Shown: positions 1 to 8,715, counted from the first letter of the stretch. The stretch is 64,000 nt of DNA from Lentimicrobiaceae bacterium (GCA_015061295.1 SUWU01000008.1:1-64000), one strand, 5' to 3'. Numbers and translations: made by a program. The notes: generated by a model not told the origin, from the letters alone.

Positions 1-249
1 AAAAATGAAGAACGTTACTGCTTGCCTTATCTTCAACAACTTAGAAGAAACGGCATCAACGCAGAGATTTATCCCGACTCAGCTAAGATTCAGAAACAGA
101 TGAAATACGCCGACCAACGCGGAATACCGGTAGTCGTCATGGCTGGCGAAGACGAGATGAATAACAAGACCTTCACCGTGAAATGGATGAAAGAAGGAAG
201 ACAGGAGAATGTCAGCGCAGAGGAACTGTTAAATAGAATTAACAATTAA
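1..249 (+). CDS. hisS: Histidyl-tRNA synthetase, C-terminal fragment (5' end outside window)
   Basis: The frame is open from base 1 and ends at TAA 247-249, so only the last 82 residues are seen. They match the C-terminal anticodon-binding domain of class II HisRS: an N-terminal helix (LPYLQQLRRNGINAEIY), then QMKYADQRGIPVVVMAG and the closing VKWMKEGRQENVSAEELL. The enzyme charges tRNA-His with histidine in the cytoplasm; the catalytic core lies upstream of the window. The last codons (RINN, stop) run into a spacer built of AATTAACAATT repeats, so repeat DNA seems to supply the natural end of the gene. A histidine-catabolic gene (hutH) follows 32 bases later on the same strand. The TTG at base 22 is internal, not a start. 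Confidence 0.85.
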   Translation, partial: KNEERYCLPYLQQLRRNGINAEIYPDSAKIQKQMKYADQRGIPVVVMAGEDEMNNKTFTVKWMKEGRQENVSAEELLNRINN

Positions 250-277
250 CAATTGACAATTAACAAAACAAACATAC
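238..277. repeat. AATTAACAATT-type short repeat between hisS and hutH
   Basis: AATTAACAATTAACAATTGACAATT-type units run from the last hisS codons through most of the 32-base spacer. The same unit family (caatgtacaatt, aattaacaat, gttaatagtt) recurs near 6103, 18872, 35499 and 44845. Confidence 0.7.
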
Positions 278-281
278 AAAC

Positions 282-1775
282 ATGAACACTCATTATATTT
301 CAGCAGAGACATTAACATTTGCAAGAGTTAATGAAATCGTAACAAAAGGTTATAAACTTGCTTTATCAGACGACGCTAAGGCTCGTATCCAGAAATGCCG
401 TGATTATTTAGACAAGAAAATGGAGACACAGACAACTCCAATCTACGGTATCACAACGGGTTTCGGTTCTTTGTGTAATCATAATATCTCAAAAGAAGAT
501 TTAAGTACTCTTCAAAAGAACTTGGTGATGTCGCACGCTTGTGGCACTGGCGAACTCGTCCCTAAAGAGATAATCCGCATCATGATTTTATTGAAGGTTC
601 AAAGTCTTTCATACGGCAACTCTGGCGTGCAAGTCGTTACAGTACAACGTCTCATCGACTTCTTCAACAACGACGTGCTTCCTGTGGTATATAACCAAGG
701 TTCACTCGGAGCATCGGGCGACTTAGCACCATTGGCTAACTTGATGTTACCTTTGCTCGGTCTCGGCGAAGTTCATTACAAAGGCGAAATAGTTCCTGCC
801 GAGGTGGTGATGAAAGAATTTGGCTGGGAGCCTATCACACTTCAATCTAAAGAAGGTCTGGCACTTCTCAACGGAACACAGTTCATGAGCTCATACGGAA
901 CATACGTTTTGTTAAAGGCATTCCGTCTCTCATATCTCGCCGACCTCATCGGTGCTGTCTCATTAGACGCCTTCGACGGTCGCATCGAGCCTTTCTTCGA
1001 TCAAGTACATCAAATCCGTCATCATAAAGGACAAATCAAGACTGCTGAGCGTTTCCGTAATTTCTTAAAGGGCAGTGAATTGATTGCACGCGAGAAGAAA
1101 CACGTACAAGATCCTTATTCATTCCGTTGCATACCTCAGGTTCACGGCGCATCAAAAGATGCTATCGACTATGTAGCTTCAGTATTTTTGAATGAGATTA
1201 ACGCTGTTACCGACAACCCTACAATTTTCCCTGACGAGGATTTAGTCATCTCAGCAGGTAACTTCCACGGACAGCCTCTCGCCATTACTTTAGATTTCTT
1301 GGCAATAGCAATGGCAGAACTCGGCAACATCAGTGAAAGAAGAGTCTATCAACTTATCTCTGGCAAACGCGAGCTTCCTTCATTCTTAGTAGCAGAGCCA
1401 GGTCTCAACTCAGGATTTATGATTCCTCAATACGCAGCAGCTTCTATCGTAAGTCAAAGCAAACAATTATGTTCTCCAGCATCTGTCGATAGCATCGAGT
1501 CGTCACAAGGACAAGAAGATCACGTCAGTATGGGAGCCAACGCAGCAACAAAAGCATTACGCGTAGCCGATAACTTGGAAAGAGTTTTAGCGATAGAGTT
1601 GTTCAACGCAGCACAGGCATTAGACTTCAGAAGACCATTGAAATCGTCAGAGATTATCGAGAATTTCGTGGCAGAATATCGCAAAGAAGTAGAGTTTGTC
1701 AAGACTGATAAGGTCATGTACACTGAAATAGCAAAATCAGTGAACTTTTTACAAAAATATAATGTTGAACTTTAA
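282..1775 (+). CDS. hutH: Histidine ammonia-lyase (histidase)
   Basis: Converts L-histidine to trans-urocanate and ammonia, the first step of histidine degradation, in the cytoplasm. The 497-residue length is normal for the family. Ala144-Ser145-Gly146 inside GSLGASGDLAPLANL form the MIO electrophile; YGITTGFGS (about 55-63) carries the catalytic Tyr, and NGTQ (about 198) and the QEDHVSMG segment (about 411-418) are other conserved active-site stretches. The ATG at 282 fits the family N-terminus; there is no clear Shine-Dalgarno, as usual in Bacteroidota. The next enzyme, urocanate hydratase, is 20 kb away on the other strand, so the hut genes are scattered here. A pair-forming repeat block follows the stop codon. 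Confidence 0.95.
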   Translation: MNTHYISAETLTFARVNEIVTKGYKLALSDDAKARIQKCRDYLDKKMETQTTPIYGITTGFGSLCNHNISKEDLSTLQKNLVMSHACGTGELVPKEIIRIMILLKVQSLSYGNSGVQVVTVQRLIDFFNNDVLPVVYNQGSLGASGDLAPLANLMLPLLGLGEVHYKGEIVPAEVVMKEFGWEPITLQSKEGLALLNGTQFMSSYGTYVLLKAFRLSYLADLIGAVSLDAFDGRIEPFFDQVHQIRHHKGQIKTAERFRNFLKGSELIAREKKHVQDPYSFRCIPQVHGASKDAIDYVASVFLNEINAVTDNPTIFPDEDLVISAGNFHGQPLAITLDFLAIAMAELGNISERRVYQLISGKRELPSFLVAEPGLNSGFMIPQYAAASIVSQSKQLCSPASVDSIESSQGQEDHVSMGANAATKALRVADNLERVLAIELFNAAQALDFRRPLKSSEIIENFVAEYRKEVEFVKTDKVMYTEIAKSVNFLQKYNVEL

Positions 1776-1776
1776 A

Positions 1777-1848
1777 AGAGATACTAAGATGCTGAGATGC
1801 TAAGTTACTCAGTATCTTAGCATCTTAGCAACTCAGTATCTTAGAAGA
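1777..1848. repeat. Palindromic array of AAGATGCTnAG units
   Basis: The spacer after hutH is built of units such as aagatgctgag, agatgctaag and their complements cttagcatctt and ctcagtatctt. The left half can pair with the right half, giving a long imperfect hairpin. A second, longer copy of the same design lies at 36785-36895 between clpX and clpP. It may act as a terminator or mRNA stabiliser, but no typical T-run follows. Confidence 0.75.
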
Positions 1849-1857
1849 CTTATAATC

Positions 1858-2361
1858 ATGGAATATCAAGAAGATTATAACATAGAGCAGGAAGAACCTA
1901 AGAAGCGTCCGGAGATGCTGACGGTTCTGTGTATTTTGTCGTTCATCAATGCGGTATGGAATGGCTTGTCAAATCTTATATCGTTTGTTTTTTACGATAT
2001 GTTTCAGAGTGTTTTCAATCAGATGAGCGAAGGCGAAGGAATGTTTGAGGATATGGCAGAGCAGATGGGTGACAGCTGGGAGATGATGGTAGAAGCGTCG
2101 GCGATGGCGTTCTCCATAAGTAGAGGATATTATTTCTTTGAAATGGTATTGTATATTGCATCATTTGTTGGCGTCATGATGATGTGGAAGTTACAGAAGA
2201 GAGGCTTCCATGTTTACACCATCGTTCAGATTTTGATGCTCATAGCCACCTCAGTTTTCGTGACATCTAAAATAGGCGGAGGTTTCCCATTTGGATCTAT
2301 CTTCTGGGCAGCCCTCTTTGTGTTTATGTATTATCCACATTATAAGAAAGAAATGAAATAA
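1858..2361 (+). CDS. Small membrane protein of unknown function
   Basis: I do not recognise the family. The 167-residue protein has a charged, Glu-rich cytoplasmic N-terminus (about 1-19), then hydrophobic segments near 20-46, 88-110, 122-138 and 142-158, with an acidic stretch (SEGEGMFEDMAEQMGDSWE) between the first and second. This suggests a four-helix inner-membrane protein. The stop overlaps the next start (TAATG), so it is translationally coupled to the following membrane protein. The two may act together. No catalytic motif is visible. Confidence 0.75.
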   Translation: MEYQEDYNIEQEEPKKRPEMLTVLCILSFINAVWNGLSNLISFVFYDMFQSVFNQMSEGEGMFEDMAEQMGDSWEMMVEASAMAFSISRGYYFFEMVLYIASFVGVMMMWKLQKRGFHVYTIVQILMLIATSVFVTSKIGGGFPFGSIFWAALFVFMYYPHYKKEMK

Positions 2362-2831
2362 TGGGAAAGAAGCAAAATATAACGGATATTTTTGTCAGAG
2401 GAAGGAAGTTGACATTAGGTATTAAACTCGTCGGTACCTTTGCGATAACATATTATTCGGTATATTTTGTTCTTCTTAGCGTCTTTGGATTTTATTACAG
2501 AAGCGTTTATGACCCTGTATATTCTGGTGAGACCTTGTTTCAAACGATGCTGATGTCGGCAATACTATGGTTTATAGTCGGAATGTTGGTCGTTAGTCTG
2601 ATTCTGTTATTTAGAAGAAAAAGATATGGTAAATATCTGTTTATGATTTTTACGGTGATACTCCTGGCTTATCAGCTCATCACCGCTGAAAATCATATCT
2701 GGTTCATTTATTTCCTTGAGCTTATGATGGTGCTTGTTATGGCGCCTTTGAGAGTGTTTGTCACCATCAATAAGAATATTACTCATAAGATTATGGAAGA
2801 AGTGACAGATATTACTAATGTTGAAGAATGA
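2361..2831 (+). CDS. Small membrane protein of unknown function, coupled to upstream gene
   Basis: The family is not recognised. The 156 residues include four hydrophobic segments (about 22-44, 64-85, 91-107 and 111-133) and basic loops, which fit an integral inner-membrane protein. The start ATG overlaps the upstream TAA by one base, and the downstream kinase-like gene begins 18 bases after the stop, so the three genes probably form one transcript. A soluble tail (about 135-156) ends in an acidic stretch. No function can be assigned from sequence. Confidence 0.7.
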   Translation: MGKKQNITDIFVRGRKLTLGIKLVGTFAITYYSVYFVLLSVFGFYYRSVYDPVYSGETLFQTMLMSAILWFIVGMLVVSLILLFRRKRYGKYLFMIFTVILLAYQLITAENHIWFIYFLELMMVLVMAPLRVFVTINKNITHKIMEEVTDITNVEE

Positions 2832-2848
2832 TAAAAAAATAAAATAAG

Positions 2849-3583
2849 ATGATAAATATTACAATAGCAGGTGAACTCGGTAGTGGAAAGAGCACAGTCG
2901 CCAACCATTTGATTAACAATATAAATTATAGGATAGAATCAGCAGGATTGATATTCAGACGCTTGGCAGAACAGCATGGAATGACAGCGAAAGAGTTTAA
3001 CCAGTTTATAGAAAGTAATCCTAAGTATGACAATATGGTTGACGATGCCATCAAGGAGATGGGAGAGAAGGAAGAAAATATCATCTTCGACTCACGCTTA
3101 GCTTGGCATTTCGTACCTAAGTCATTCAAAATCTATATGTATGTCGATGTAGATACGGCAACGCAAAGAATCTTCAACGACAAAGGACGTGTTAGCGAGT
3201 CTTATTCTGATATGGCAACAGCCAAGAAAGAGATAATCGAGCGACGTCAAAGTGAGGTGTTGAGATATAAGACATTCTATAATGTAGATATTGACAATTA
3301 CAGCAACTACGATTTCATCATCGACACGAGTCATGCTACTAAAGAACAAGTCAATGAGCTTGTTTTGAAGAGTTTCTTCGCTTTTGAACAAGGCAGAGAG
3401 TATGACAAGGTGTGGCTATCACCCAAAAATCTCATCATAGAAGAAAATAGTGTCAATAATTCGGAAGAAGATATAGAAATTGAGAAGAGAGATGGCAAAT
3501 TCTATGTCGTCAAAGGTTCTGATAAAGTAAGAGCAGCATTAGAAAAAGGAGATAGTTTAGTTGCGGTGAAGATAAAATATTGA
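2849..3583 (+). CDS. Cytidylate-kinase-like P-loop protein with extra C-terminal domain
   Basis: The N-terminal 170 residues follow the Cmk-like (AAA_26/cytidylate kinase-like) fold: a P-loop GELGSGKST at about 8-16, the segment IIFDSRLAWHFVP near 79-91 (nucleotide-binding strand and acceptor region), and a lid with R105-V-S and ERRQSEV near 122-128. The likely activity is phosphoryl transfer to a nucleoside monophosphate or related small molecule. It differs from the housekeeping Cmk by a tail of about 70 residues; its end (GKFYVVKGSDKVRAAL) resembles the dGkyyvvdGhHRvrAa motif of ParB/sulfiredoxin-type folds, but with the His-Arg replaced. The tail assignment is an inference. It is the last gene of a run of three on the plus strand. 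Confidence 0.75.
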   Translation: MINITIAGELGSGKSTVANHLINNINYRIESAGLIFRRLAEQHGMTAKEFNQFIESNPKYDNMVDDAIKEMGEKEENIIFDSRLAWHFVPKSFKIYMYVDVDTATQRIFNDKGRVSESYSDMATAKKEIIERRQSEVLRYKTFYNVDIDNYSNYDFIIDTSHATKEQVNELVLKSFFAFEQGREYDKVWLSPKNLIIEENSVNNSEEDIEIEKRDGKFYVVKGSDKVRAALEKGDSLVAVKIKY

Positions 3584-3628
3584 AATTGAAAAAAATCATA
3601 TTTTGTAAAACACTTAAACATTAATTTT

Positions 3629-4921
3629 ATGAAAGGAAACTATTCAAGTAAAATTGTAAAATCAATTCTGATGACAGTGTTTTTGAGTCTTACATTGTCG
3701 TCTCATGCGCAGACATGGGAAATGATTAATGCTCTGCCAGCAACTAATGCTTTTCATGTTACCAAGAGCGGTAATTTGCTTATGGCTGATTATCTCTTTG
3801 AGATGAATGGTGGAATTTATGTCTCTACCGATAAAGGTCAAAATTGGGAGAAGACTGCAGTAGATGATTTTAACTATAACTATTTTGTAGAGAATGAGAA
3901 GTATGTCTTTGCTGCTGGCGCTGCTACTAATATAGCTCGTTCCGCTGATGAAGGTCTTACATGGGAACTCGTCGGTTATTCTGATGCTGTCATAGATCAG
4001 CTTGGATATGAGATAGAATATACAGTATGTTATGCCATGACATTCCACGATGGAAAATTGTTCGTTGGTGACTTCAGCGGAGGTGGTGTTGTTTATTCTG
4101 AAGATGACGGTGCGACATGGGTGGCAACAGACATCGACGCTTTGTCATTCGAGATTGATGGTAAGCCAAGTGTTGAGAATATCTATAACCTCATGTCTTA
4201 TAACGGCGACCTTTATGCCTTTGGCGTTTACTTAATCTTCAAGTATTTGCCAGAGACAGATTCATGGGAGGTGGTACGTGATGATAGTAACTTCATGGCT
4301 GTCGGTACCATCTATCAGAATAAGATGTGCGCAGGACGCTGTGTGCCTGATGAGAATACCGACAATCCTTTTATTACCACACTTGATGAAAATGGTGAGT
4401 GGGGAGAGCTTCCTCGTCCAGAAGGAACTATAGATAACAATATCAGAGCTATCTATGCTGATGGTAACTGCCTCTTTGTTGGAATGCAACAGTCGGCTAC
4501 CTATTATACCGATAATGCTGGTCTCACTTGGTACACCATCAATGATGGTTTGCCATATTCAACAGCTTATTATTTCACACCTATGTTCTTCGACTCTGAT
4601 GACGAATATATCTATCTCGCAGCATATGAGCCTCCATATTCTACCACAAAGAATAGCGGCCTTTATCGCCTCGCTAAAAAAGACTTGCCAACATATGATG
4701 GAGTAGAGCAACAGCAACTTCCTGCTAAAGTGACCTTCAACGGTAAGCAACTCGTCTTCGAAGATGTTGTAGAATATATCGCTATCTACGACATCAGCGG
4801 TCGCAGATTAGATAATGAAATATCAGGTAATATAGTAGATGTCGAGGATTTACGACAAGGCATCTATCTCTATAATGCAATAGTCAACGGAACAGAGTTA
4901 TCTGGCAAATTTGTGAAGTAA
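3629..4921 (+). CDS. Secreted Asp-box beta-propeller protein with T9SS sorting domain
   Basis: The protein has 430 residues. An N-terminal signal peptide (about 1-27, hydrophobic core ILMTVFLSLTLSS, end at SHAQ) sends it through Sec. The body holds repeated Asp-box motifs of the sialidase/BNR/VPS10 type: STDKGQNW, SADEGLTW, SEDDGATW and TDNAGLTW. It is therefore probably a beta-propeller. The last 70 residues (VVEYIAIYDISGRRL, then LRQGIYLYNAIVNG and SGKFVK at the end) form a type A type IX secretion C-terminal sorting domain, so it is likely exported across the outer membrane and anchored or released. No sialidase FRIP motif is seen, so an enzyme role is not supported. It is convergent with the M23 lipoprotein. 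Confidence 0.85.
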   Translation: MKGNYSSKIVKSILMTVFLSLTLSSHAQTWEMINALPATNAFHVTKSGNLLMADYLFEMNGGIYVSTDKGQNWEKTAVDDFNYNYFVENEKYVFAAGAATNIARSADEGLTWELVGYSDAVIDQLGYEIEYTVCYAMTFHDGKLFVGDFSGGGVVYSEDDGATWVATDIDALSFEIDGKPSVENIYNLMSYNGDLYAFGVYLIFKYLPETDSWEVVRDDSNFMAVGTIYQNKMCAGRCVPDENTDNPFITTLDENGEWGELPRPEGTIDNNIRAIYADGNCLFVGMQQSATYYTDNAGLTWYTINDGLPYSTAYYFTPMFFDSDDEYIYLAAYEPPYSTTKNSGLYRLAKKDLPTYDGVEQQQLPAKVTFNGKQLVFEDVVEYIAIYDISGRRLDNEISGNIVDVEDLRQGIYLYNAIVNGTELSGKFVK

Positions 4922-4929
4922 CGCCTGAT

Positions 4930-6162
4930 TTAAAATAATTCGTTAAATCCGTTAACCTTCTCTTCAAAAGCACCCTTATTGTCGTTGCTGATAGGTTCAG
5001 CCGATGGTGACTCGAAGGTTAGCGGATTTATATATTTCCCGTTTTTATTTAGTCTGAAATCTAAGTGTGGTCCCGTTGACATTCCTGTACTTCCTACGTA
5101 ACCAATCAACTGACCTTGTTTGACTCTATCACCCTTCTTTATCCCTTTGGCAAAACCATTTAAGTGCATGTATGTCGTTGTATATGTGCTGTTATGTTTT
5201 ATCTTGATGTAATTACCTCCACCTTTTTTGTCCCATCCTTTCTCTATCACGGTGCCATCGCCGACGGTGACGACAGGGGTGCCTGTGGGAGCGGCATAAT
5301 CTACTCCATGATGCGGACGAACCACTTTTGTCACAGGGTGTTTTCTCGCGTTAGAGAAATGTGAACTTATCCTGCGGTAGTTTAACGGTGCTTTAAGAAA
5401 TGCTTTGCGAAGATTGGCACCTTCTTCATCGAAATATTCACCTTTGCCATTCTGTTCAAAATAATAGGCATAATGTGGTGAACCTGCGTTGTTGAGATAC
5501 GATGCGAGAATCTTACCCATGCCGATACATTCATCTTTGATATATCTGTTCTCATAAACGACTTTAAAAGTGTCGCCAGGCTGTATGCCAAAGAAATCTA
5601 CTGTCCATGAGTATATGTCCGACAATTCCATCGTGATATTCTGGTCGCCACCAGCTGCCGCCATGGCATTCCATAATGAAGATTCTATGACACCCTCAAT
5701 ATATTCTACTTTCGTCTCTACTTCTTTCTCTCCCGTCCATGCGGTGAGCGAATCGGTGAGGCTGAAAACAGCGTAGTTAATCTTGTCGATCTCATAAATC
5801 CAGAATGCTGGCATAGGAACACTGTCGCGACTTATCAAAAAAGTGTGCTTTTGTCCTGGCTTTATCTTTCTAATGTCGAAAACATTACGATGTTTCTTTT
5901 CAATATGTGTGATGGTGTTGTAATCGACATTTTCTTTTAACATTATGTTTGAAAGAAACTCGTTCTTTCTTATGGTATCAACTTTAACATCATAATTGTC
6001 GATGCATATGCCGTAAAGATATTCTGGTTCTTTAACTTTCTTGCTTTCCTTTTTATTGTTGTTATCGGAACTGTTGCAAGAGAAGAGGAAGAAACTTGAT
6101 ATAATTAACAATGTACAATTAACAATTAACAATGATTTGTGGAATATATTACGGAATTTCAT
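4930..6162 (-). CDS. M23 family metallopeptidase lipoprotein
   Basis: 410 residues. It has a lipoprotein signal peptide with lipobox LFSC (Cys29), so the mature protein is membrane-anchored in the envelope. The C-terminal third is an M23 (LytM/lysostaphin-like) peptidoglycan endopeptidase domain with complete zinc ligands: HHGVDYAAPTGTP (His and Asp of HxxxD), a GGGNYIKIKH strand, TYMHL, and the HLDF motif (HxD form of the usual HxH) after STGMSTGPH. It probably cleaves peptide cross-links during growth or division. The middle part has no recognised family. The signal peptide core (SLLIVNCTLLI) is encoded by AATTAACAAT/GTACAATT spacer-type repeats (see findings). Convergent with the T9SS protein and downstream of iorAB. 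Confidence 0.9.
   Translation of the reverse strand: MKFRNIFHKSLLIVNCTLLIISSFFLFSCNSSDNNNKKESKKVKEPEYLYGICIDNYDVKVDTIRKNEFLSNIMLKENVDYNTITHIEKKHRNVFDIRKIKPGQKHTFLISRDSVPMPAFWIYEIDKINYAVFSLTDSLTAWTGEKEVETKVEYIEGVIESSLWNAMAAAGGDQNITMELSDIYSWTVDFFGIQPGDTFKVVYENRYIKDECIGMGKILASYLNNAGSPHYAYYFEQNGKGEYFDEEGANLRKAFLKAPLNYRRISSHFSNARKHPVTKVVRPHHGVDYAAPTGTPVVTVGDGTVIEKGWDKKGGGNYIKIKHNSTYTTTYMHLNGFAKGIKKGDRVKQGQLIGYVGSTGMSTGPHLDFRLNKNGKYINPLTFESPSAEPISNDNKGAFEEKVNGFNELF
6103..6137. repeat. Spacer-type AATTAACAAT repeat inside a signal-peptide coding region
   Basis: Units aattaacaatgtac, aattaacaattaacaatg match the intergenic repeats at 238 and 35499, but here they encode residues about 11-20 of the M23 lipoprotein. 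Confidence 0.75.
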
Positions 6163-6204
6163 GACTATTAACGATTAACTAAGAACTAAGTGTCACATCA
6201 AAAT

Positions 6205-6253
6205 ACGAAAAATCTGAGAAACCGATACTATCACTTCTCAGTCTCTCAGATTC
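6205..6253 (-). terminator. Probable terminator after iorB
   Basis: AATCTGAGA at 6210-6218 is the exact complement of TCTCAGATT at 6244-6252. Read on the minus strand the stem is followed by TTTTTCG, which fits a factor-independent terminator for iorAB. The inner arm contains further ctcag-type units. Confidence 0.5.
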
Positions 6254-6268
6254 TCAGTTTTTCATATT

Positions 6269-6844
6269 TTATTTATTTAGCGCTTGTTTGTAACCAGCTT
6301 CAACGGCTTTGAGGTTGAGGTTTACGACTTCTTCGCCTTTTCTGCCGAATTGTTCGCGGATACTGTTTTCTATTGTCTCCATCTCGAATCCTAAGAAAGG
6401 AACGGCGGCGCCGAATATCACCATGTTAGCAGCGCGTACGTTGCCGCATTCTTTTGCCAACTCATCGGCATCGATGATGATGGCGTTATGTTTTTTCAAC
6501 TCAGCATAAACGTCATCAACGTTTGGATAGTTGTCGATGTTGATGAAAGGAGCCTTTGCTGTGATGATGACGCCGTCTTTAGCGAGCATCGGAAGATAAC
6601 GAAGAGCTTCCATTGGTTCTACCGAGATGATGAGGTCGGCTTTGCCTTCAGCGATGAGGTCTGATGCTATCTCGTTTGATGAGAGACGAAGGTGTGACTG
6701 AACGTCGCCACCTCTTTGGCTCATGCCGTGAACCTCAGCTTGTTTGAGATACATGTTTTTCTCAACAGCAGCGATACCTATACAAGAAGCGATACTGAGG
6801 ATACCTTGACCGCCGACACCTGCTAATATAATATCTTTTTTCAT
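6269..6844 (-). CDS. iorB: Indolepyruvate:ferredoxin oxidoreductase, beta subunit
   Basis: 191 residues, the gamma-type (catalytic partner) domain of 2-oxoacid:acceptor oxidoreductases. The N-terminus DIILAGVGGQGILSIASCIG is the family signature, and VHGMSQRGGDVQSHLRL follows. With IorA it oxidises aryl-2-oxoacids (from Trp, Phe and Tyr transamination) to aryl-acetyl-CoA, passing electrons to ferredoxin, in the cytoplasm of anaerobes. It begins 22 bases after iorA on the same strand, so the two form an operon; a hairpin terminator candidate follows. Confidence 0.93.
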   Translation of the reverse strand: MKKDIILAGVGGQGILSIASCIGIAAVEKNMYLKQAEVHGMSQRGGDVQSHLRLSSNEIASDLIAEGKADLIISVEPMEALRYLPMLAKDGVIITAKAPFINIDNYPNVDDVYAELKKHNAIIIDADELAKECGNVRAANMVIFGAAVPFLGFEMETIENSIREQFGRKGEEVVNLNLKAVEAGYKQALNK

Positions 6845-6866
6845 GATTGTCTGTTATTTAAGTTTG

Positions 6867-8477
6867 TTATTTGTTTTCTGCTGCTTTCTTTGCACGCATC
6901 TTTCTGCTTAATGTCTGGATACATTCACGACGTGGAATGATGACTGATACGCCATTGTATGCCAACTCTTCTTTAATGACTTGTACGTTAGTCTCGTGTT
7001 GGTTTGGCAATGGTTTGATGACTCTTACGTGATCAGGGTCGACGCCTAAACCTTTACAGATGCTTTCCAAACGACCCTCTGCCGATGACTTCTGACCGCC
7101 TGTCATACCTGTTGTTGAGTTGTCGAGAATCATGACTACGATATTGTTATTGTTGTTTACAGCATCGAGTAAGCCTGTCATACCTGAGTGAGTGAATGTC
7201 GAGTCGCCGATACAAGCTACAGCTGGGTAGATGCCTGCTTCTGAGGCGCCGATAGCCATGGTGATACTTGCGCCCATGTCGACAGTACTATTGATAGAGT
7301 TGAGTGGAGGAGTAGCGCTGAGTGTGTAGCAGCCGATGTCACCGAATACTTTGCCAGGACCGAAGTCTGCCATGGCTTCGTTGAGAGCTCTGAAAGAATC
7401 CCAGTGAGGACATCCATCACACAATTTTGGAGGACGAGCCTTGACTAACTCAGGAATAGGAGCGCCGACTTCAAATGGTCTGCCTAATGCTTTGGCAACG
7501 ATGTTAGGATTGAGTTCGCCATCGCGTGGCAAGGTGCCGTCTAAACGTCCGTGGATTGGCTTGCCTGTTGCTAAGAGACCTTTTAACAATTCTTCAACGA
7601 TTGGATAACCTTCTTCCATGACTAAGATTTCATCGCATTCATCATAGATCTTCTGAATCATAGCGATAGGAAGTGGATATTGACTTATCTTAAGAACTGG
7701 ATATGGAATAGTCTCGTTGTTGTAATTCTCTTTCAAATAGTTATATGCGAGACCGCAAGCTATGATACCTAATTTTTTATCTGTACCTTCAAAGTATTTG
7801 TTGAAACCGCTTTCGTTGCTATCTTGTTCCATGACAGCTTGTTTTGCAAGCAAGTCTTTATATTGTTTTCTTGCTATTGCTGGAAGCAAAACAAATTGAC
7901 GTAAGTTTGAAGGGAGAGCTAACTCATTCTGTTGACGTTTGTCGGTGCAAACTACGCCAGCGCGTGAGTGAGCCAAACGTGTAGTGACGCGCAACATGAC
8001 TGGTGTTCCAACTTTCTCTGAAAGATCGAAAGCGTAACGTGCCATGTCGTAAGCCTCTTGTTGATTTGATGGCTCAAGCAATGGGATGAGAGCGAATTTG
8101 GCGTAAGTACGTGAGTCTTGCTCGTTTTGTGATGAGTGCATCGATGGGTCGTCGGCAGCGAGAACTACCATACCGCCGTTTACACCTGTGATAGCTGAGT
8201 TGATGAATGGGTCGGCAGCGACGTTAACACCAACGTGTTTCATACATACTAATGAACGTTTGCCTGCGTATGACATACCGATAGCGCTTTCCATAGCTGT
8301 CTTTTCGTTAGCTGACCATAATGCGCGGATGCCTAATTCTTTAGCTTCTTTTGAGCCTTGGATGAACTCCATGATTTCTGTCGATGGTGTGCCTGGATAA
8401 GCGTAAACACCTGAAAGACCAGCGTCGATGGCGCCTTGTGCAATGGCTTCATCTCCAAGTAATAAAATCTTCTTCAT
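6867..8477 (-). CDS. iorA: Indolepyruvate:ferredoxin oxidoreductase, alpha subunit (short form)
   Basis: 536 residues. The N-terminal pyrimidine-binding domain starts LLGDEAIAQGAIDAGLSGVY, and the AYPGTPSTEI motif follows. The TPP-binding C-terminal half has KLCDGCPHWDSF (a CxxC), DIGCYTL and the GDSTFTHSG to DNSTTGMTGGQ segment that binds TPP-Mg. The enzyme makes aryl-acetyl-CoA from arylpyruvates. Archaeal IorA proteins usually carry a C-terminal 2x[4Fe-4S] ferredoxin domain; here the protein stops soon after RRECIQTL, with no CxxCxxC clusters, so electrons must leave another way. I believe Bacteroidales commonly have this short form, which is from memory. A good promoter sits 45-75 bases upstream. 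Confidence 0.93.
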   Translation of the reverse strand: MKKILLLGDEAIAQGAIDAGLSGVYAYPGTPSTEIMEFIQGSKEAKELGIRALWSANEKTAMESAIGMSYAGKRSLVCMKHVGVNVAADPFINSAITGVNGGMVVLAADDPSMHSSQNEQDSRTYAKFALIPLLEPSNQQEAYDMARYAFDLSEKVGTPVMLRVTTRLAHSRAGVVCTDKRQQNELALPSNLRQFVLLPAIARKQYKDLLAKQAVMEQDSNESGFNKYFEGTDKKLGIIACGLAYNYLKENYNNETIPYPVLKISQYPLPIAMIQKIYDECDEILVMEEGYPIVEELLKGLLATGKPIHGRLDGTLPRDGELNPNIVAKALGRPFEVGAPIPELVKARPPKLCDGCPHWDSFRALNEAMADFGPGKVFGDIGCYTLSATPPLNSINSTVDMGASITMAIGASEAGIYPAVACIGDSTFTHSGMTGLLDAVNNNNNIVVMILDNSTTGMTGGQKSSAEGRLESICKGLGVDPDHVRVIKPLPNQHETNVQVIKEELAYNGVSVIIPRRECIQTLSRKMRAKKAAENK

Positions 8478-8521
8478 TATTATTTGATTTTGTTATTAAA
8501 TTTACGAAAATTATACGTTTG

Positions 8522-8551
8522 CAAATGTAACAAAATCTTTTGGTATTTCAA
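8522..8551 (-). promoter_or_regulatory. Promoter of iorAB
   Basis: On the minus strand: TTG (8549-8551), 19 bases, TACATTTG (8522-8529). This matches the Bacteroidota pattern TTTG-N19-TAnnTTTG. Confidence 0.65.
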
Positions 8552-8570
8552 TGGATATTTTTGAAAAAAA

Positions 8571-8612
8571 ACTTTGACGCTGACAATGACGCTGACAATG
8601 ACACTGACTCGT
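8571..8612. repeat. GACGCTGACAAT 12-base tandem repeat
   Basis: gacgctgacaat, gacgctgacaat, gacactgac: about three copies between iorA and the PspC remnant. It resembles the gacaatgacgat units at 31281. Confidence 0.75.
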
Positions 8613-8673
8613 TGGCTAATTTATTCTGAAAAACATTTCTAAATTTCATGTTCTTAATTCTAAACTTTTTTTG

Positions 8674-8681
8674 TATTTTTG
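8674..8681 (+). promoter_or_regulatory. -7 box upstream of the broken PspC gene
   Basis: TATTTTTG matches TAnnTTTG, 34 bases before the ATG at 8716. No convincing -33 box is seen. Confidence 0.4.
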
Positions 8682-8715
8682 ATGTTGATTTTTTTTAGAT
8701 GAAAATAGTTCTATT

